From Curtobacterium sp. MCPF17_002 (GTDB lineage Bacteria > Actinomycetota > Actinomycetes > Actinomycetales > Microbacteriaceae): 64,000 bases of DNA. The translations under genes and the position numbers were made by a program. A model generated the notes under the pieces. It did no database searches. It was not told the DNA's origin and saw nothing but the letters and a program-made list of their open reading frames with translations. Each line of letters opens with the position of its first letter. Position 1 is the stretch's first letter. Below are positions 16,633 through 25,310 of this stretch, one piece after another. The stretch is taken from assembly GCF_003234115.2 (NCBI RefSeq), contig NZ_CP126251.1, forward strand, positions 3,100,001 to 3,164,000. The letters are read 5' to 3'.

Positions 16633-16656
16633 GTGGAGAACGGCCGCGTTCTCCAC
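16633..16656 (+). terminator. Hairpin after the epimerase-kinase operon
   Basis: GTGGAGAACG (16633-16642) pairs perfectly with CGTTCTCCAC (16647-16656) around GCCG. It starts 5 bp after the kinase stop. A related GTGGAGAACCGG motif precedes the palindrome at 8410. Confidence 0.65.
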
Positions 16657-16707
16657 GGATCCGGCTCCCGACGCTCCTGCCCAGCGGCCGACGGGCACGC
16701 TGGAGCC

Positions 16708-18615
16708 ATGAACGACAACCGACTCGGCGCCTCGGTCAGCCCGTACCTGCGTCTGCACGCCGACAACCCGGTGGACTGGCGCGAGTGGGGGCCGGACGCG
16801 TTCGCCGAAGCGCGGGAGCGGGACGTTCCGGTCATGGTCTCGGTCGGGTACGCCACCTGCCACTGGTGCCACGTGATGGCGCGTGAGAGCTTCGCCGACC
16901 CCGAGGTCGGTGCGCTCCTCCGTCAGGAGTTCGTCGCCGTGAAGGTCGACCGCGAAGAACGCCCGGACGTGGACGCCAGCTTGATGGCCTCGGCGAGCGC
17001 GTTCACCCAGCAGCTCGGCTGGCCGCTGACGACGTTCCTCACCCCGGACGGCCACGTGTTCTTCGCCGGGACGTACTTCCCGCCCGCCCCGGTGGCGCAG
17101 GTGCCGTCGTTCCGGCAGATCACCGGCGCGGTCCTCGACGCGTGGAAGGACCGCCGGCACGAGGTGGACGCGAACGCGAGCGCCATCGCGACGGCGATCC
17201 GGCAGGGGGCGGAGGCGGACGCGACTGCCCGTTCGGTTGCCGACGGTGGCGGAGATGAGCCGCGCCTCCCGGCGGTCGACAGCATCCGGGCCGTCACCGA
17301 CCAGCTCGCGCGAGCAGAGGACACCACCTACGGGGGTTTCGGTGGCGCACCGAAGTTCCCCAGCGCGCCGCTGCTCGAGTTCCTCGCCGACGTCGCCGCG
17401 GACGGAGACAGCGACGGCGACGGCGACGGGGACGGCGAGGGCGAGGGCGACGGCGACGGCACGGACACCGCCGACCAGGCGGCCGGACTGCTCGACCGGT
17501 CCCTGCACGCGATCCGGGCCTCGGAACTGACCGACGCCGACGGCGGCGTGTTCCGGTACGCGACCCGACGCGACTGGACCGTCCCGCACTACGAGCGCAT
17601 GCTCTACGACAACGCCGGACTCCTGGCGGTCGCCGGCGCCGAACAGGCCCGCGGCATCGCGGACTTCCTGCGGGACACGCTCCGCCGCGAGGACGGCGCG
17701 TTCGTCGCGGCGCAGGACAGCGAGTCGACGATCGACGGCCGACGTGTCGAGGGCGAGTGGTACCGGCTGCCGCTCGACGAGCGTGCGCGGCTCGATCCGC
17801 CGCCGCTCGACGACCAGGTGCTCACCGGCTGGAACGGACTCGCGATCCGCGGACTCGCGATCGCCGGCGCTCGGTACGGCGACGCCGAGATGCTCGAGCT
17901 CGCACGAGGCGCGGCGGACGCACTGCTCGCCGCGCACGTGGTGGACGGCCACGTGACGGTGCGGTCGAGCACGTCGCGCGGGGCGTCGACGGCGCCGCCG
18001 ACCATCGAGGACGTCGGGCTCCTCGCCGAGGGACTGCTCGAACTGGCCCTCGTGACCGGTTCGGTGCGTCACGCCGTGGTCGCCCGCTCCCTGATCGACG
18101 ACGGCCTGGCCGGACGGTTCGACGTCGACCCGGTGCTCGCCGCTGCCGGTACGGCAACGGGCGAGCAGCCGCAGACGGCCCTGCGGTCGGGGACGGTGGC
18201 GCTCGCGGCGGCGTCGGCGACCCTCGCAGCACTCACCGGCGACGCGTCGTACCGGGCCGCTGCCGCGCGCCTCGTCGCGGACCGGGCCGCGACCGGCACC
18301 GAGCGCCCGCTCGGCCACGCCGACGCACTCGGCGTCGCGCTCGCACTCCAGCGTCCGTCGCGCGAGGTCGTCGTCGTGGCGTCCGACCCGGCGGACCCCC
18401 TCCGCGCCGCCGTGCGCGGGGCACGACGGCCGGGCACCGTCGTCGCCGTGGTGACCCCGGTGCAGGCGACGGCGTGGGCCGAGGCCGGGTTCGAGCTGTT
18501 CGAGGCCCGCGACGCGCTCGACCCCGCCGGCTACGTCTGCCACGACCGGGTCTGCGCGCTGCCGGCACGTTCGAGCGACGAGCTCGCCGCACAGCTGTCC
18601 ACCCGGCTCGCCTGA
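16708..18615 (+). CDS. DUF255 thioredoxin-domain protein (YyaL/SSP411 family)
   Basis: 635 residues. The thioredoxin-like N-terminus has the redox pair Cys51-His-Trp-Cys54 within [12 protein letters not shown], preceded by the family start [19 protein letters not shown]. The rest is an alpha/alpha toroid resembling N-acylglucosamine epimerases ([28 protein letters not shown]). Biochemical function of the family is unsettled. Residues about 230-250 are an acidic low-complexity insert made of Gly-Asp pairs, encoded by a hexanucleotide repeat at 17400-17465. CACGCT lies 6 nt before the ATG. It is a single gene between two others on the same strand. Confidence 0.88.
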   Translation: MNDNRLGASVSPYLRLHADNPVDWREWGPDAFAEARERDVPVMVSVGYATCHWCHVMARESFADPEVGALLRQEFVAVKVDREERPDVDASLMASASAFTQQLGWPLTTFLTPDGHVFFAGTYFPPAPVAQVPSFRQITGAVLDAWKDRRHEVDANASAIATAIRQGAEADATARSVADGGGDEPRLPAVDSIRAVTDQLARAEDTTYGGFGGAPKFPSAPLLEFLADVAADGDSDGDGDGDGEGEGDGDGTDTADQAAGLLDRSLHAIRASELTDADGGVFRYATRRDWTVPHYERMLYDNAGLLAVAGAEQARGIADFLRDTLRREDGAFVAAQDSESTIDGRRVEGEWYRLPLDERARLDPPPLDDQVLTGWNGLAIRGLAIAGARYGDAEMLELARGAADALLAAHVVDGHVTVRSSTSRGASTAPPTIEDVGLLAEGLLELALVTGSVRHAVVARSLIDDGLAGRFDVDPVLAAAGTATGEQPQTALRSGTVALAAASATLAALTGDASYRAAAARLVADRAATGTERPLGHADALGVALALQRPSREVVVVASDPADPLRAAVRGARRPGTVVAVVTPVQATAWAEAGFELFEARDALDPAGYVCHDRVCALPARSSDELAAQLSTRLA

Positions 18616-18670
18616 CCGGCTCGGCAGCTCGGCCGACCTGCGCCACGCGCGCCTGTATCCTGGAATGCTC

Positions 18671-21600
18671 ATGTCGACCACGCCCGTCATCACGTACCCG
18701 CCCGAACTGCCGGTCTCGCAGCGGCGGGACGACATCGCGGCTGCCATCAGGGACAACCAGGTCGTCATCGTCGCCGGCGCGACCGGCTCGGGCAAGACCA
18801 CGCAGCTGCCGAAGATCTGCCTCGAACTCGGCCGCGAGCACATCGGTCACACCCAGCCGCGCCGGATCGCAGCGCGCACGATCGCCGAGCGTGTGTCCGA
18901 GGAACTCGGTGGTGAGCTCGGCGGCCTCGTCGGGTACCAGGTGCGCTTCACCGATCGTGTCAGCTCCGAGACCCGCATCAAGGTGATGACCGACGGCATC
19001 CTGCTCAACGAGATCCACTTCGACCGCGACCTGAAGCGGTACGACACGATCATCATCGACGAGGCGCACGAGCGGTCGTTGACGATCGACTTCCTGCTCG
19101 GCTACCTCAAGCGGCTGCTGCAGCGCCGCCCCGACCTCAAGCTCATCATCACGAGTGCGACGATCGACCCGGAGTCGTTCTCGAAGCACTTCGGCGGCGC
19201 CCCGATCATCGAGGTCTCGGGCCGCACCTACCCGGTGGAGATCCGGTACCGCCCGCTCGCGGCCGAGAATGGCGGGAGCGACGGCGACGACGGGAGCGAC
19301 GACGAGTCGGACTCCCGCACCGGTGACAGCGGCAGCACCGCCGACGACCGCGACACCATGCAGGGCATCACCGACGCCCTCGACGAGCTCGCCCGCGAGG
19401 ACCCGGGCGACGTCCTCGTGTTCCTGTCCGGCGAGACCGAGATCCGCGACGCGCAGGACGCCATCGAGGGCAAGCGCTACCCCGGCACCGAGGTCCTGCC
19501 CCTGTACGGTCGGCTCTCCGCCGCCGACCAGCACCGCGTCTTCGAACGCCGGAACACCCCCGGCATCCGACGGCGAGTGGTGCTCGCGACCAACGTCGCC
19601 GAGACCTCCCTGACGGTGCCCGGCATCAAGTACGTCATCGACACCGGCACCGCCCGCATCTCGCGGTACTCCCCGCGCGCCAAGGTCCAGCGGCTCCCCA
19701 TCGAGGCCGTGAGCCAGGCGAGCGCGAACCAGCGATCGGGCCGCGCGGGCCGCACCAGCGCCGGCATCGCGATCCGCCTCTACTCCGAAGAGGACTTCGG
19801 CCGGCGTCCGGAGTACACCGACCCCGAGATCCTCCGCACCAACCTCGCCGCCGTGATCCTGCAGATGATCTCGCTCGGGTTCGGCGACATCGAGTCGTTC
19901 CCGTTCCTGCAGCCGCCGGACTCCCGCGGCGTGAAGGACGGTCTCGACCTGCTCCGCGAGCTCCGCGCGGTGGACCAGGGCGGCCAGATCACGAAGACCG
20001 GCAAGCAGCTCACCCGGCTGCCGATCGACCCGCGCCTCGGCCGGATGGTGCTCGAGGCCGGACGGCAGGGCGTCGGGCGCGAGGTCGTCGCCATCGTCAG
20101 TGCGATGAGCATCCAGGACCCCCGCGAACGCCCGCTCGAGAAGCGTGCGCACGCCGACCAGCTGCACGCCCGGTTCGCCGACCCGACGAGCGACTTCCTG
20201 ACGCTGCTGAACCTCTGGAACCACATCGAGGACAAGCAGGAGGAGTTGTCGTCGAGCGCGTTCCGACGGCTGTGCAAGGCCGAGTTCCTCAACTACCTCC
20301 GCATCCGCGAGTGGCAGGACCTGTACCGGCAGCTCACCCGCGCCGCGAAGCAGGTCGACGTCCGGGTCGGGCAGTCCCGCAGCGAGGACGGCGACGCCGT
20401 GCACCGTTCGCTGCTCGCCGGGCTCCTCAGCCAGATCGGGCTGCGGGACCGAGAGAAGCGTGACTACCTCGGCTCACGAAACACCCGGTTCGTGGTCTTC
20501 CCCGGCAGTGTCCTGGCGAAGAAGCAGCCCGATGCGGTGATGGCCGCGGAGCTCGTCGAGACCAGCCGCCTGTTCGCCCGCACGGTCGGCCGGATCGACC
20601 CGGCCTGGGTGGAGCCCCTCGCCGGCGACCTCCTCAAGCGCACCTACGGCGAGCCGCACTGGGAGAAGAAGCAGGGCGCCGTCGTCGCGTACGAGCGCGT
20701 CACCCTGTTCGGCGTCCCGATCGTGCAGCGCCGCCGCGTGCAGTACGCCCGGATCGACCCCGTGCACTCCCGCGAGCTGTTCATCAGGCACGCCCTGGTC
20801 GAGGGTGAGTGGGAGTCGCAGCAGGCGTTCGACCGCGAGAACCGTCGCCTCCGGAAGGAGCTCGAGCAGCTCGAGGAACGCACCCGCCGCCGCGACATCC
20901 TGCTCGACGACGAGAACGTCTACGAGTTCTACGACGCCCGCATCCCCGCCGACATCGCGACGATGCGGGACTTCGAGGGCTGGTGGCGCACCACGCGTCG
21001 CGACCAGCCGGACCTGCTCACGATGCGCCGGTCGGACCTACTCGACGAGTCCGCCGCCGAAGCGGCCGAGGACGACGTCGAGTACCCGACCCAGTGGCGG
21101 AGCGGCGACCAGCGCCTCGCGATCAAGTACCGCTTCGAGCCGGGTGCGCAGGACGACGGCGTCAGCGTGCAGGTCCCGCTCGCACTGCTCCCCCGCATGC
21201 GCGAGGAGGGCTTCGACTGGCAGGTGCGCGGCCTCCGCAAGGAGCTCGTCACGGCACTCATCAAGTCGCTGCCGAAGCAGATCCGGAAGAACGTCGTGCC
21301 CGCGGCCGACTGGGCCGAGAAGATCGTCGCCGAGCTGCCGGACGACGCTCCGACCGAGCCTACCGAGTCGTTCCGTTCGACCCTCGCCAAGGCGATCCAG
21401 CGGATGACGTACGTGCCGGTCTCCGAGTCCGACTTCGACCTGTCCCGCGTCCCCGCACACCTCCTGCCGACGTGGGCCGTCGTCGACGAACGCGGCCGCC
21501 GGGTCGAGGCCGGCAAGGACCTGTCGGCACTGCAGTCCAAGCTCAAGGACCGGACGCAGGAGAGCGTCGCCTCCGCCACGGTGCGGGCTGCGCGACGGCC

Positions 21601-22528
21601 TGGAGGCGCGGCTCGCGTCGCGTCCGCCGGCGGCGGTCGACCGGTGGAACAGTCGGGCCTCACCGCCTGGCCGTCCGACGACCTGCCGCAGGTCCTCGAC
21701 ACGAAGCAGGCCGGTGGTGTGATCCGGGCGTACCCGTCGCTCGTAGAGGAGGGCACCGGTCCGAAGGCCACCGTCGGGGTGCAGCTGCTCGCCACCCCGT
21801 CCGACCGCGCGGTCCGCATGCCCGCCGGGGTCCGGCGCCTCGTCATGCACGCGGTCCCCTCGCCGGTCTCGTACATCCAGTCGCACCTGACGGGGCAGGA
21901 GAAGCTCGCCCTCGCCGCCAGCCCCTACCCGTCCACCGCGGCGTTGTTCGACGACGTGCTCGCCGCCGTCGTCGACGCCGGGATCCGCCGCGCGCACCCG
22001 GACGGCACCGTGTTCACGAAGGCCGAGTTCGAGGCCGTCCGCGATGCGGTGTCCTCCACCGTCGTCGACACGATGTTCACCGCCGTGTCCGAGGTCGCCG
22101 CGGTCCTCGCGGCACACCGGGCAGCCGAACGGTCGCTCAAGCAGGCGAACTCGATGGCGCTGCTCCCCGCCCTGACCGACATGCGCCAGCAGATGGAACG
22201 GCTCGTGTTCCCCGGGTTCGTCTCCGTCGCCGGGATCGATCGGCTCCGGCGGATCCGCGTGTACCTGCAGGGTGTCGACGCCCGCGTGCAGAAGCTGCTG
22301 CAGAACCCCGGCCGCGACGCCACCTGGATGCGCGAGGTCACCGTCGCGACCGACCGCTACGTCGACGCCGGCGGCACGTTCCCGCCCGCCGTCGGCGCGC
22401 ACCCGGAGCTCGTGCACGCCCGGTGGATGCTCGAGGAGTTCCGCCTCAGCCTCTTCGCGCAGGAGCTGGGGACCGCCGAGACGGTCTCGCTGCAGCGGAT
22501 CACGAAGGCCCTGACGGCCGCGCGCTGA
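18671..22528 (+). CDS. hrpA: ATP-dependent RNA helicase HrpA-type (DEAH box)
   Basis: 1285 residues, the standard size for HrpA. It is a DEAH-box SF2 helicase that hydrolyses NTPs to unwind RNA or clear stalled ribosomes. Walker A GATGSGKTT lies near residues 38-46 and DEAH at 130-133 (IIIDEAHERS); QRSGRAGR (motif VI) lies further on. A winged-helix/OB region and the DUF3418 C-terminal half complete the family plan. An acidic Ser/Asp/Gly insert lies near residue 205. The ATG at 18671 is preferred to 18665 because TATCCT ends only 3 nt before the latter. Confidence 0.93.
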   Translation: MSTTPVITYPPELPVSQRRDDIAAAIRDNQVVIVAGATGSGKTTQLPKICLELGREHIGHTQPRRIAARTIAERVSEELGGELGGLVGYQVRFTDRVSSETRIKVMTDGILLNEIHFDRDLKRYDTIIIDEAHERSLTIDFLLGYLKRLLQRRPDLKLIITSATIDPESFSKHFGGAPIIEVSGRTYPVEIRYRPLAAENGGSDGDDGSDDESDSRTGDSGSTADDRDTMQGITDALDELAREDPGDVLVFLSGETEIRDAQDAIEGKRYPGTEVLPLYGRLSAADQHRVFERRNTPGIRRRVVLATNVAETSLTVPGIKYVIDTGTARISRYSPRAKVQRLPIEAVSQASANQRSGRAGRTSAGIAIRLYSEEDFGRRPEYTDPEILRTNLAAVILQMISLGFGDIESFPFLQPPDSRGVKDGLDLLRELRAVDQGGQITKTGKQLTRLPIDPRLGRMVLEAGRQGVGREVVAIVSAMSIQDPRERPLEKRAHADQLHARFADPTSDFLTLLNLWNHIEDKQEELSSSAFRRLCKAEFLNYLRIREWQDLYRQLTRAAKQVDVRVGQSRSEDGDAVHRSLLAGLLSQIGLRDREKRDYLGSRNTRFVVFPGSVLAKKQPDAVMAAELVETSRLFARTVGRIDPAWVEPLAGDLLKRTYGEPHWEKKQGAVVAYERVTLFGVPIVQRRRVQYARIDPVHSRELFIRHALVEGEWESQQAFDRENRRLRKELEQLEERTRRRDILLDDENVYEFYDARIPADIATMRDFEGWWRTTRRDQPDLLTMRRSDLLDESAAEAAEDDVEYPTQWRSGDQRLAIKYRFEPGAQDDGVSVQVPLALLPRMREEGFDWQVRGLRKELVTALIKSLPKQIRKNVVPAADWAEKIVAELPDDAPTEPTESFRSTLAKAIQRMTYVPVSESDFDLSRVPAHLLPTWAVVDERGRRVEAGKDLSALQSKLKDRTQESVASATVRAARRPGGAARVASAGGGRPVEQSGLTAWPSDDLPQVLDTKQAGGVIRAYPSLVEEGTGPKATVGVQLLATPSDRAVRMPAGVRRLVMHAVPSPVSYIQSHLTGQEKLALAASPYPSTAALFDDVLAAVVDAGIRRAHPDGTVFTKAEFEAVRDAVSSTVVDTMFTAVSEVAAVLAAHRAAERSLKQANSMALLPALTDMRQQMERLVFPGFVSVAGIDRLRRIRVYLQGVDARVQKLLQNPGRDATWMREVTVATDRYVDAGGTFPPAVGAHPELVHARWMLEEFRLSLFAQELGTAETVSLQRITKALTAAR

Positions 22529-22547
22529 TCGGTCTACCGTGTCGGCC

Positions 22548-22916
22548 ATGATCGGCACACTCGACGTCGTCGTCCTGGACTGTCCGGACCCACGTGTCCT
22601 CGCCCGCTTCTACGCCGAACTGCTCGGCGGGGAGATCGTCGGCTTCGACGACGACTGGGCGGAGGTCGCGCTGCCCTTCACCGACCACCGCCCGATCCTG
22701 GCGTTCCAGCAGGTCGCGGACTACCGCGCGCCGGAGTGGCCGGGGCAGGACGTCCCGCAGCAGAGCCACCTCGACGTGAAGGTCGACGACCTCGACGCCG
22801 GCGAGACCGCGGTCCTGGCGATCGGCGCGACGGCGACGGGTTCGGTGACGGACACCTTCCGCGTGTACCTCGACCCCGCCGGTCACCCGTTCTGTCTCAT
22901 CAGTCCGAACGACTGA
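22548..22916 (+). CDS. VOC-family (glyoxalase-like) protein
   Basis: 122 residues with a VOC beta-alpha-beta-beta-beta pattern: VVVLDCPDPRVLARFYAELLGG at the N-terminus, HLDVKVDDLDAGE in the middle, and the closing YLDPAGHPFCLI. VOC proteins are metalloenzymes or antibiotic-binding proteins; no specific substrate is indicated. The ATG at 22548 is preferred to a GTG at 22539 because TACCGT ends 7 nt before it. Its last 17 bp overlap the convergent YbaK gene. It is one of three VOC genes in the window; its WPGQD and GHPFCL motifs are most like the copy at 35512. Confidence 0.8.
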   Translation: MIGTLDVVVLDCPDPRVLARFYAELLGGEIVGFDDDWAEVALPFTDHRPILAFQQVADYRAPEWPGQDVPQQSHLDVKVDDLDAGETAVLAIGATATGSVTDTFRVYLDPAGHPFCLISPND

Positions 22917-23454
22917 CCGGGTCGGTCGCGAGGCCGCCGACGACCGTCACGTTCGGCAGCGCCGCGAGGACGGACCCAGGGAGGAACACCTTCGCCGCGC
23001 GCCGGCCTGCGCCGATCACGACGTCCGGGGCGCTCAGCACGCGCTCGTCGACGTACACCGGCCACGACGACGGCAGCCCGATCGGGGTGATGCCGCCGTA
23101 CTCCATGCCGGTCAGCTCCACCGCTTCGTCCATCGGGGCGAAGCTCGCCTTCCGGACGTCGAGCAGTTTCTTCACGACTCGGTTCACATCGAGCTTCGTC
23201 GAGGCGAGCACCACGCACGCGGCGTAGCGGACCTCGTCGCCACGCTTGCCCGCGACGACGATGCAGTTCGCGCCGCCCTCGAGCGGGAAGCCGTAGGCCT
23301 CCGAGAACGCGGCGGTGTCGGCGAGGTCAGGATCGATCGACGCGGCCTCGATCCGTGTGAGCAGGTTCGTCGGCAGGGCGACGAGGGCTTCGGCGACGGG
23401 GATCGCGAGGAATCCGGTGGCGACCAGGGCAGGGACTCGTTCGAGCGTCGGCAT
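22900..23454 (-). CDS. YbaK/EbsC-type aminoacyl-tRNA deacylase
   Basis: 184 residues. The YbaK/ProRS-INS fold is shown by IVVAGKRGDEVRYAACVV, VNRVVKKLLDVRKASFA, and the highly conserved GGITPIGLP followed by VYVDERV. Members hydrolyse mischarged tRNA (for example Cys- or Ala-tRNA-Pro) as free-standing editing factors. TAGGGT lies 6 nt before the ATG, back to back with the promoter of the CAT-like gene. It converges with a VOC gene. Confidence 0.85.
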   Translation of the reverse strand: MPTLERVPALVATGFLAIPVAEALVALPTNLLTRIEAASIDPDLADTAAFSEAYGFPLEGGANCIVVAGKRGDEVRYAACVVLASTKLDVNRVVKKLLDVRKASFAPMDEAVELTGMEYGGITPIGLPSSWPVYVDERVLSAPDVVIGAGRRAAKVFLPGSVLAALPNVTVVGGLATDPVSRSD

Positions 23455-23497
23455 GGCTCCACCCTAGGGACGGCGTCCTCGCGCGACACTGAGGCCC

Positions 23498-24151
23498 ATG
23501 ACGCAACTCCGGGCGATCGACGTCGACCAGTGGCCCCGGCGTGAGCACTTCGAGCACTACCGGCAGCGGACGCGGTGCTCCTACGAGGTGACCGTCGACG
23601 TGGACGTGACGGCATTCGTCGCGGCCGTCCGCGGGAGCGCGGCCAAGACCTACGCGTCCCAGATCTGGGCGATCGCGACCGTGGTCAACCGCCACGCGGA
23701 GTTCCGCATGCAGCTCCTCGACGACGGCTCCCCGGCGGTGTGGGACGTCGTGCACCCGATGTTCACGGTGTTCCACCCGGAAACGGAGACGTTCTCGGCG
23801 CTCGCGGTGCCGTACGACGACGACTTCCGGCGGTTCCACGACGCGGCCTCGGCGACGATGGAGCAGTACCGCGACGACGTCCGGATGTTCCCACAGGACG
23901 ACCGGCCGCGGAACGTGTTCGACGTCTCGACCTTCCCGCGGACGTCGTTCACCGGGTTCGCACTGCACGTGGAGGACGGCTCCGACCACCTCCTGCCGAT
24001 CATCACCCTCGGGCGCTACCGAGAAGTCGACGATCGGACGGTCATGCCGATGGCGCTGCAGATCAACCACGCTGCCGCCGACGGTTTCCACACGTCGCGG
24101 CTCCTCGACGAGCTCGAGGCCCTGTTCGCGGACCCGTCGTGGCTGCGGTGA
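23498..24151 (+). CDS. Chloramphenicol acetyltransferase-like protein (CatA fold)
   Basis: 217 residues, the length of type A CATs. The conserved block QINHAAADGFH contains the catalytic His (residue 191) and the Asp-Gly pair; YASQIWAIATVVNRHAEFRM and FDVSTFPRTSFTGF match CAT core strands. CATs acetylate chloramphenicol or other small hydroxyl compounds with acetyl-CoA. Whether this one confers resistance cannot be said. GACACT ends 7 nt before the ATG. It overlaps the following GNAT gene by 4 nt. Confidence 0.8.
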   Translation: MTQLRAIDVDQWPRREHFEHYRQRTRCSYEVTVDVDVTAFVAAVRGSAAKTYASQIWAIATVVNRHAEFRMQLLDDGSPAVWDVVHPMFTVFHPETETFSALAVPYDDDFRRFHDAASATMEQYRDDVRMFPQDDRPRNVFDVSTFPRTSFTGFALHVEDGSDHLLPIITLGRYREVDDRTVMPMALQINHAAADGFHTSRLLDELEALFADPSWLR

Positions 24152-24660
24152 CCGTCCGCCGTGCCCACCCGTCCGATGCGGTGTCCATGGCACGCGTGCA
24201 CGTCGAGTCGTGGCGATCGACCTACCGAGGATTGATGCCGGACGCGATGCTCGACGATCCCGGGTTCGTCGCGCGCCGGGAGCAGTTCTGGACCGCTGCC
24301 CTCACCGACGAGCGCTTCGCCGCGAACCACATCGTCGTGGCCGTCGCCGACCACGACGACGCGGTCGTGGGCATAGCGATGTCGGGGCCGGCAACGGCAA
24401 CGGGCGACGACTCCGCCGCCGTGCAGCTGTACGTCCTGTACCTGCTCGACGGGCACCACGGTTCGGGCACGGGGAGCGCGCTGCTGGATTCGGTCCTGGA
24501 CCCGGGGGACGACGCCGTGCTCTGGGTCGCCGACCCGAATCCGCGTGCGCAGGCGTTCTACCGGAAGCACGGGTTCGTGTTCGACGGTGCCGAGCAGACC
24601 GACGGCGGGGTCCGCGAACGACGGATGGTCCGACCGAGGCAGGTTCCGTCTGTGATCTGA
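24148..24660 (+). CDS. GNAT-family N-acetyltransferase
   Basis: 170 residues. Typical opening VTVRRAHPSDAVSMARVHVESWRSTYRG, a core strand VQLYVLYLLDGHHGSGTGSALL that carries the acetyl-CoA pyrophosphate-binding loop (here HHGSGTG for the usual Q/RxxGxG/A), and AQAFYRKHGF near the end. The substrate is unknown. The GTG overlaps the CAT-like stop as GTGA, so the two acetyltransferases are translationally coupled. Its TGA is the outer end of the hairpin at 24658-24705. Confidence 0.85.
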   Translation: MTVRRAHPSDAVSMARVHVESWRSTYRGLMPDAMLDDPGFVARREQFWTAALTDERFAANHIVVAVADHDDAVVGIAMSGPATATGDDSAAVQLYVLYLLDGHHGSGTGSALLDSVLDPGDDAVLWVADPNPRAQAFYRKHGFVFDGAEQTDGGVRERRMVRPRQVPSVI

Positions 24661-24722
24661 CCGTTCCGGTCCACGATCCTCGGGGTTCGCGGACCAGAAC
24701 GGTCAATTTCGAAAAGGATCGT
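24658..24722 (+). terminator. Hairpin with loop complementary to downstream sequence
   Basis: Positions 24658-24672 pair with 24691-24705 (15 bp, one C/A mismatch), including the GNAT stop codon. The 18-nt loop contains ACGATCCT (24673-24680), the exact complement of AGGATCGT at 24715-24722, so a pseudoknot is possible. ATTTCG after the stem is unusually A/T-rich for this DNA. A terminator role is the simplest reading. Confidence 0.6.
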
Positions 24723-24761
24723 GCGGTCGCCTCGGGCGAGAGTCAGGAGTAGAACGGCCGC

Positions 24762-25142
24762 ATGGTGAACGCCGTCGTGCACGTCGAACTCATCGGCCCC
24801 GATCCCGAACGGCTCCGCGCCTTCTACGCCGCGCTGTTCGGTTGGGACTCCCCCGCCGGAGCGCCGGTCGCCGACGCGATCTCGGGACCGACGGCGTACT
24901 CGTTCATCGACCCTGTCGAGGGCGCGGGACCGGTCGCGGGCGGCATCGGTGGCGGGCCGGGCTTCGCGGCACACGCGATGTTCTACGTCGGGGTCGACGA
25001 CGTCGCGGCGGCACTTGAGCAGGTCGAGGCGCTCGGCGGCACCGTCGTCCTGCCGCCGCAGCGGAACGAGGGCGGCGGCGTGACCGTCGGTCACTTCCGC
25101 GATCCCGCCGGCAACCTCGTCGGGGTCGCCGGTCCGGCCTGA
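24762..25142 (+). CDS. VOC-family (glyoxalase-like) protein
   Basis: 126 residues: VVHVELIGPDPERLRAFYAALFGWDSP, then MFYVGVDDVAAALEQVEALGGTVV and the final HFRDPAGNLVGV, the pattern of glyoxalase/bleomycin-resistance-like VOC proteins. CAGGAG lies about 13 nt before the ATG, so it appears to be a leadered message, unlike the other two VOC genes here. Substrate unknown. It converges with the solute-binding protein gene across a GGAGGCGCG-family palindrome. Confidence 0.82.
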   Translation: MVNAVVHVELIGPDPERLRAFYAALFGWDSPAGAPVADAISGPTAYSFIDPVEGAGPVAGGIGGGPGFAAHAMFYVGVDDVAAALEQVEALGGTVVLPPQRNEGGGVTVGHFRDPAGNLVGVAGPA

Positions 25143-25162
25143 ACGCCCCGCGTCACGCACCC

Positions 25163-25192
25163 GAGGCGCGGTGCGGGCCTGCACCGCGCCTC
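25163..25192. repeat. GGAGGCGCG-family palindrome, copy 3
   Basis: GAGGCGCGGTGC (25163-25174) pairs perfectly with GCACCGCGCCTC (25181-25192) around GGGCCT. It lies between the convergent VOC gene and the solute-binding protein gene, so it probably ends both transcripts. Confidence 0.75.
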
Positions 25193-25310
25193 CAGTCCGA
25201 TCGCACCCGCACCCACGTGAGACGCCCCGTCGGTCGCGAGACGCCGCCCGATCCGGCGGTGTCTCGACGGCGGGACGGTGTCTGGCCAGCGCGACCAGCG
25301 CGACCCGGGG

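Noticed and set aside
24148-25142. Antibiotic-resistance island made of CAT, GNAT and VOC genes
   Set aside because: These families are common housekeeping or unknown-function genes in actinobacteria; base composition matches the surroundings and no mobility gene is nearby.
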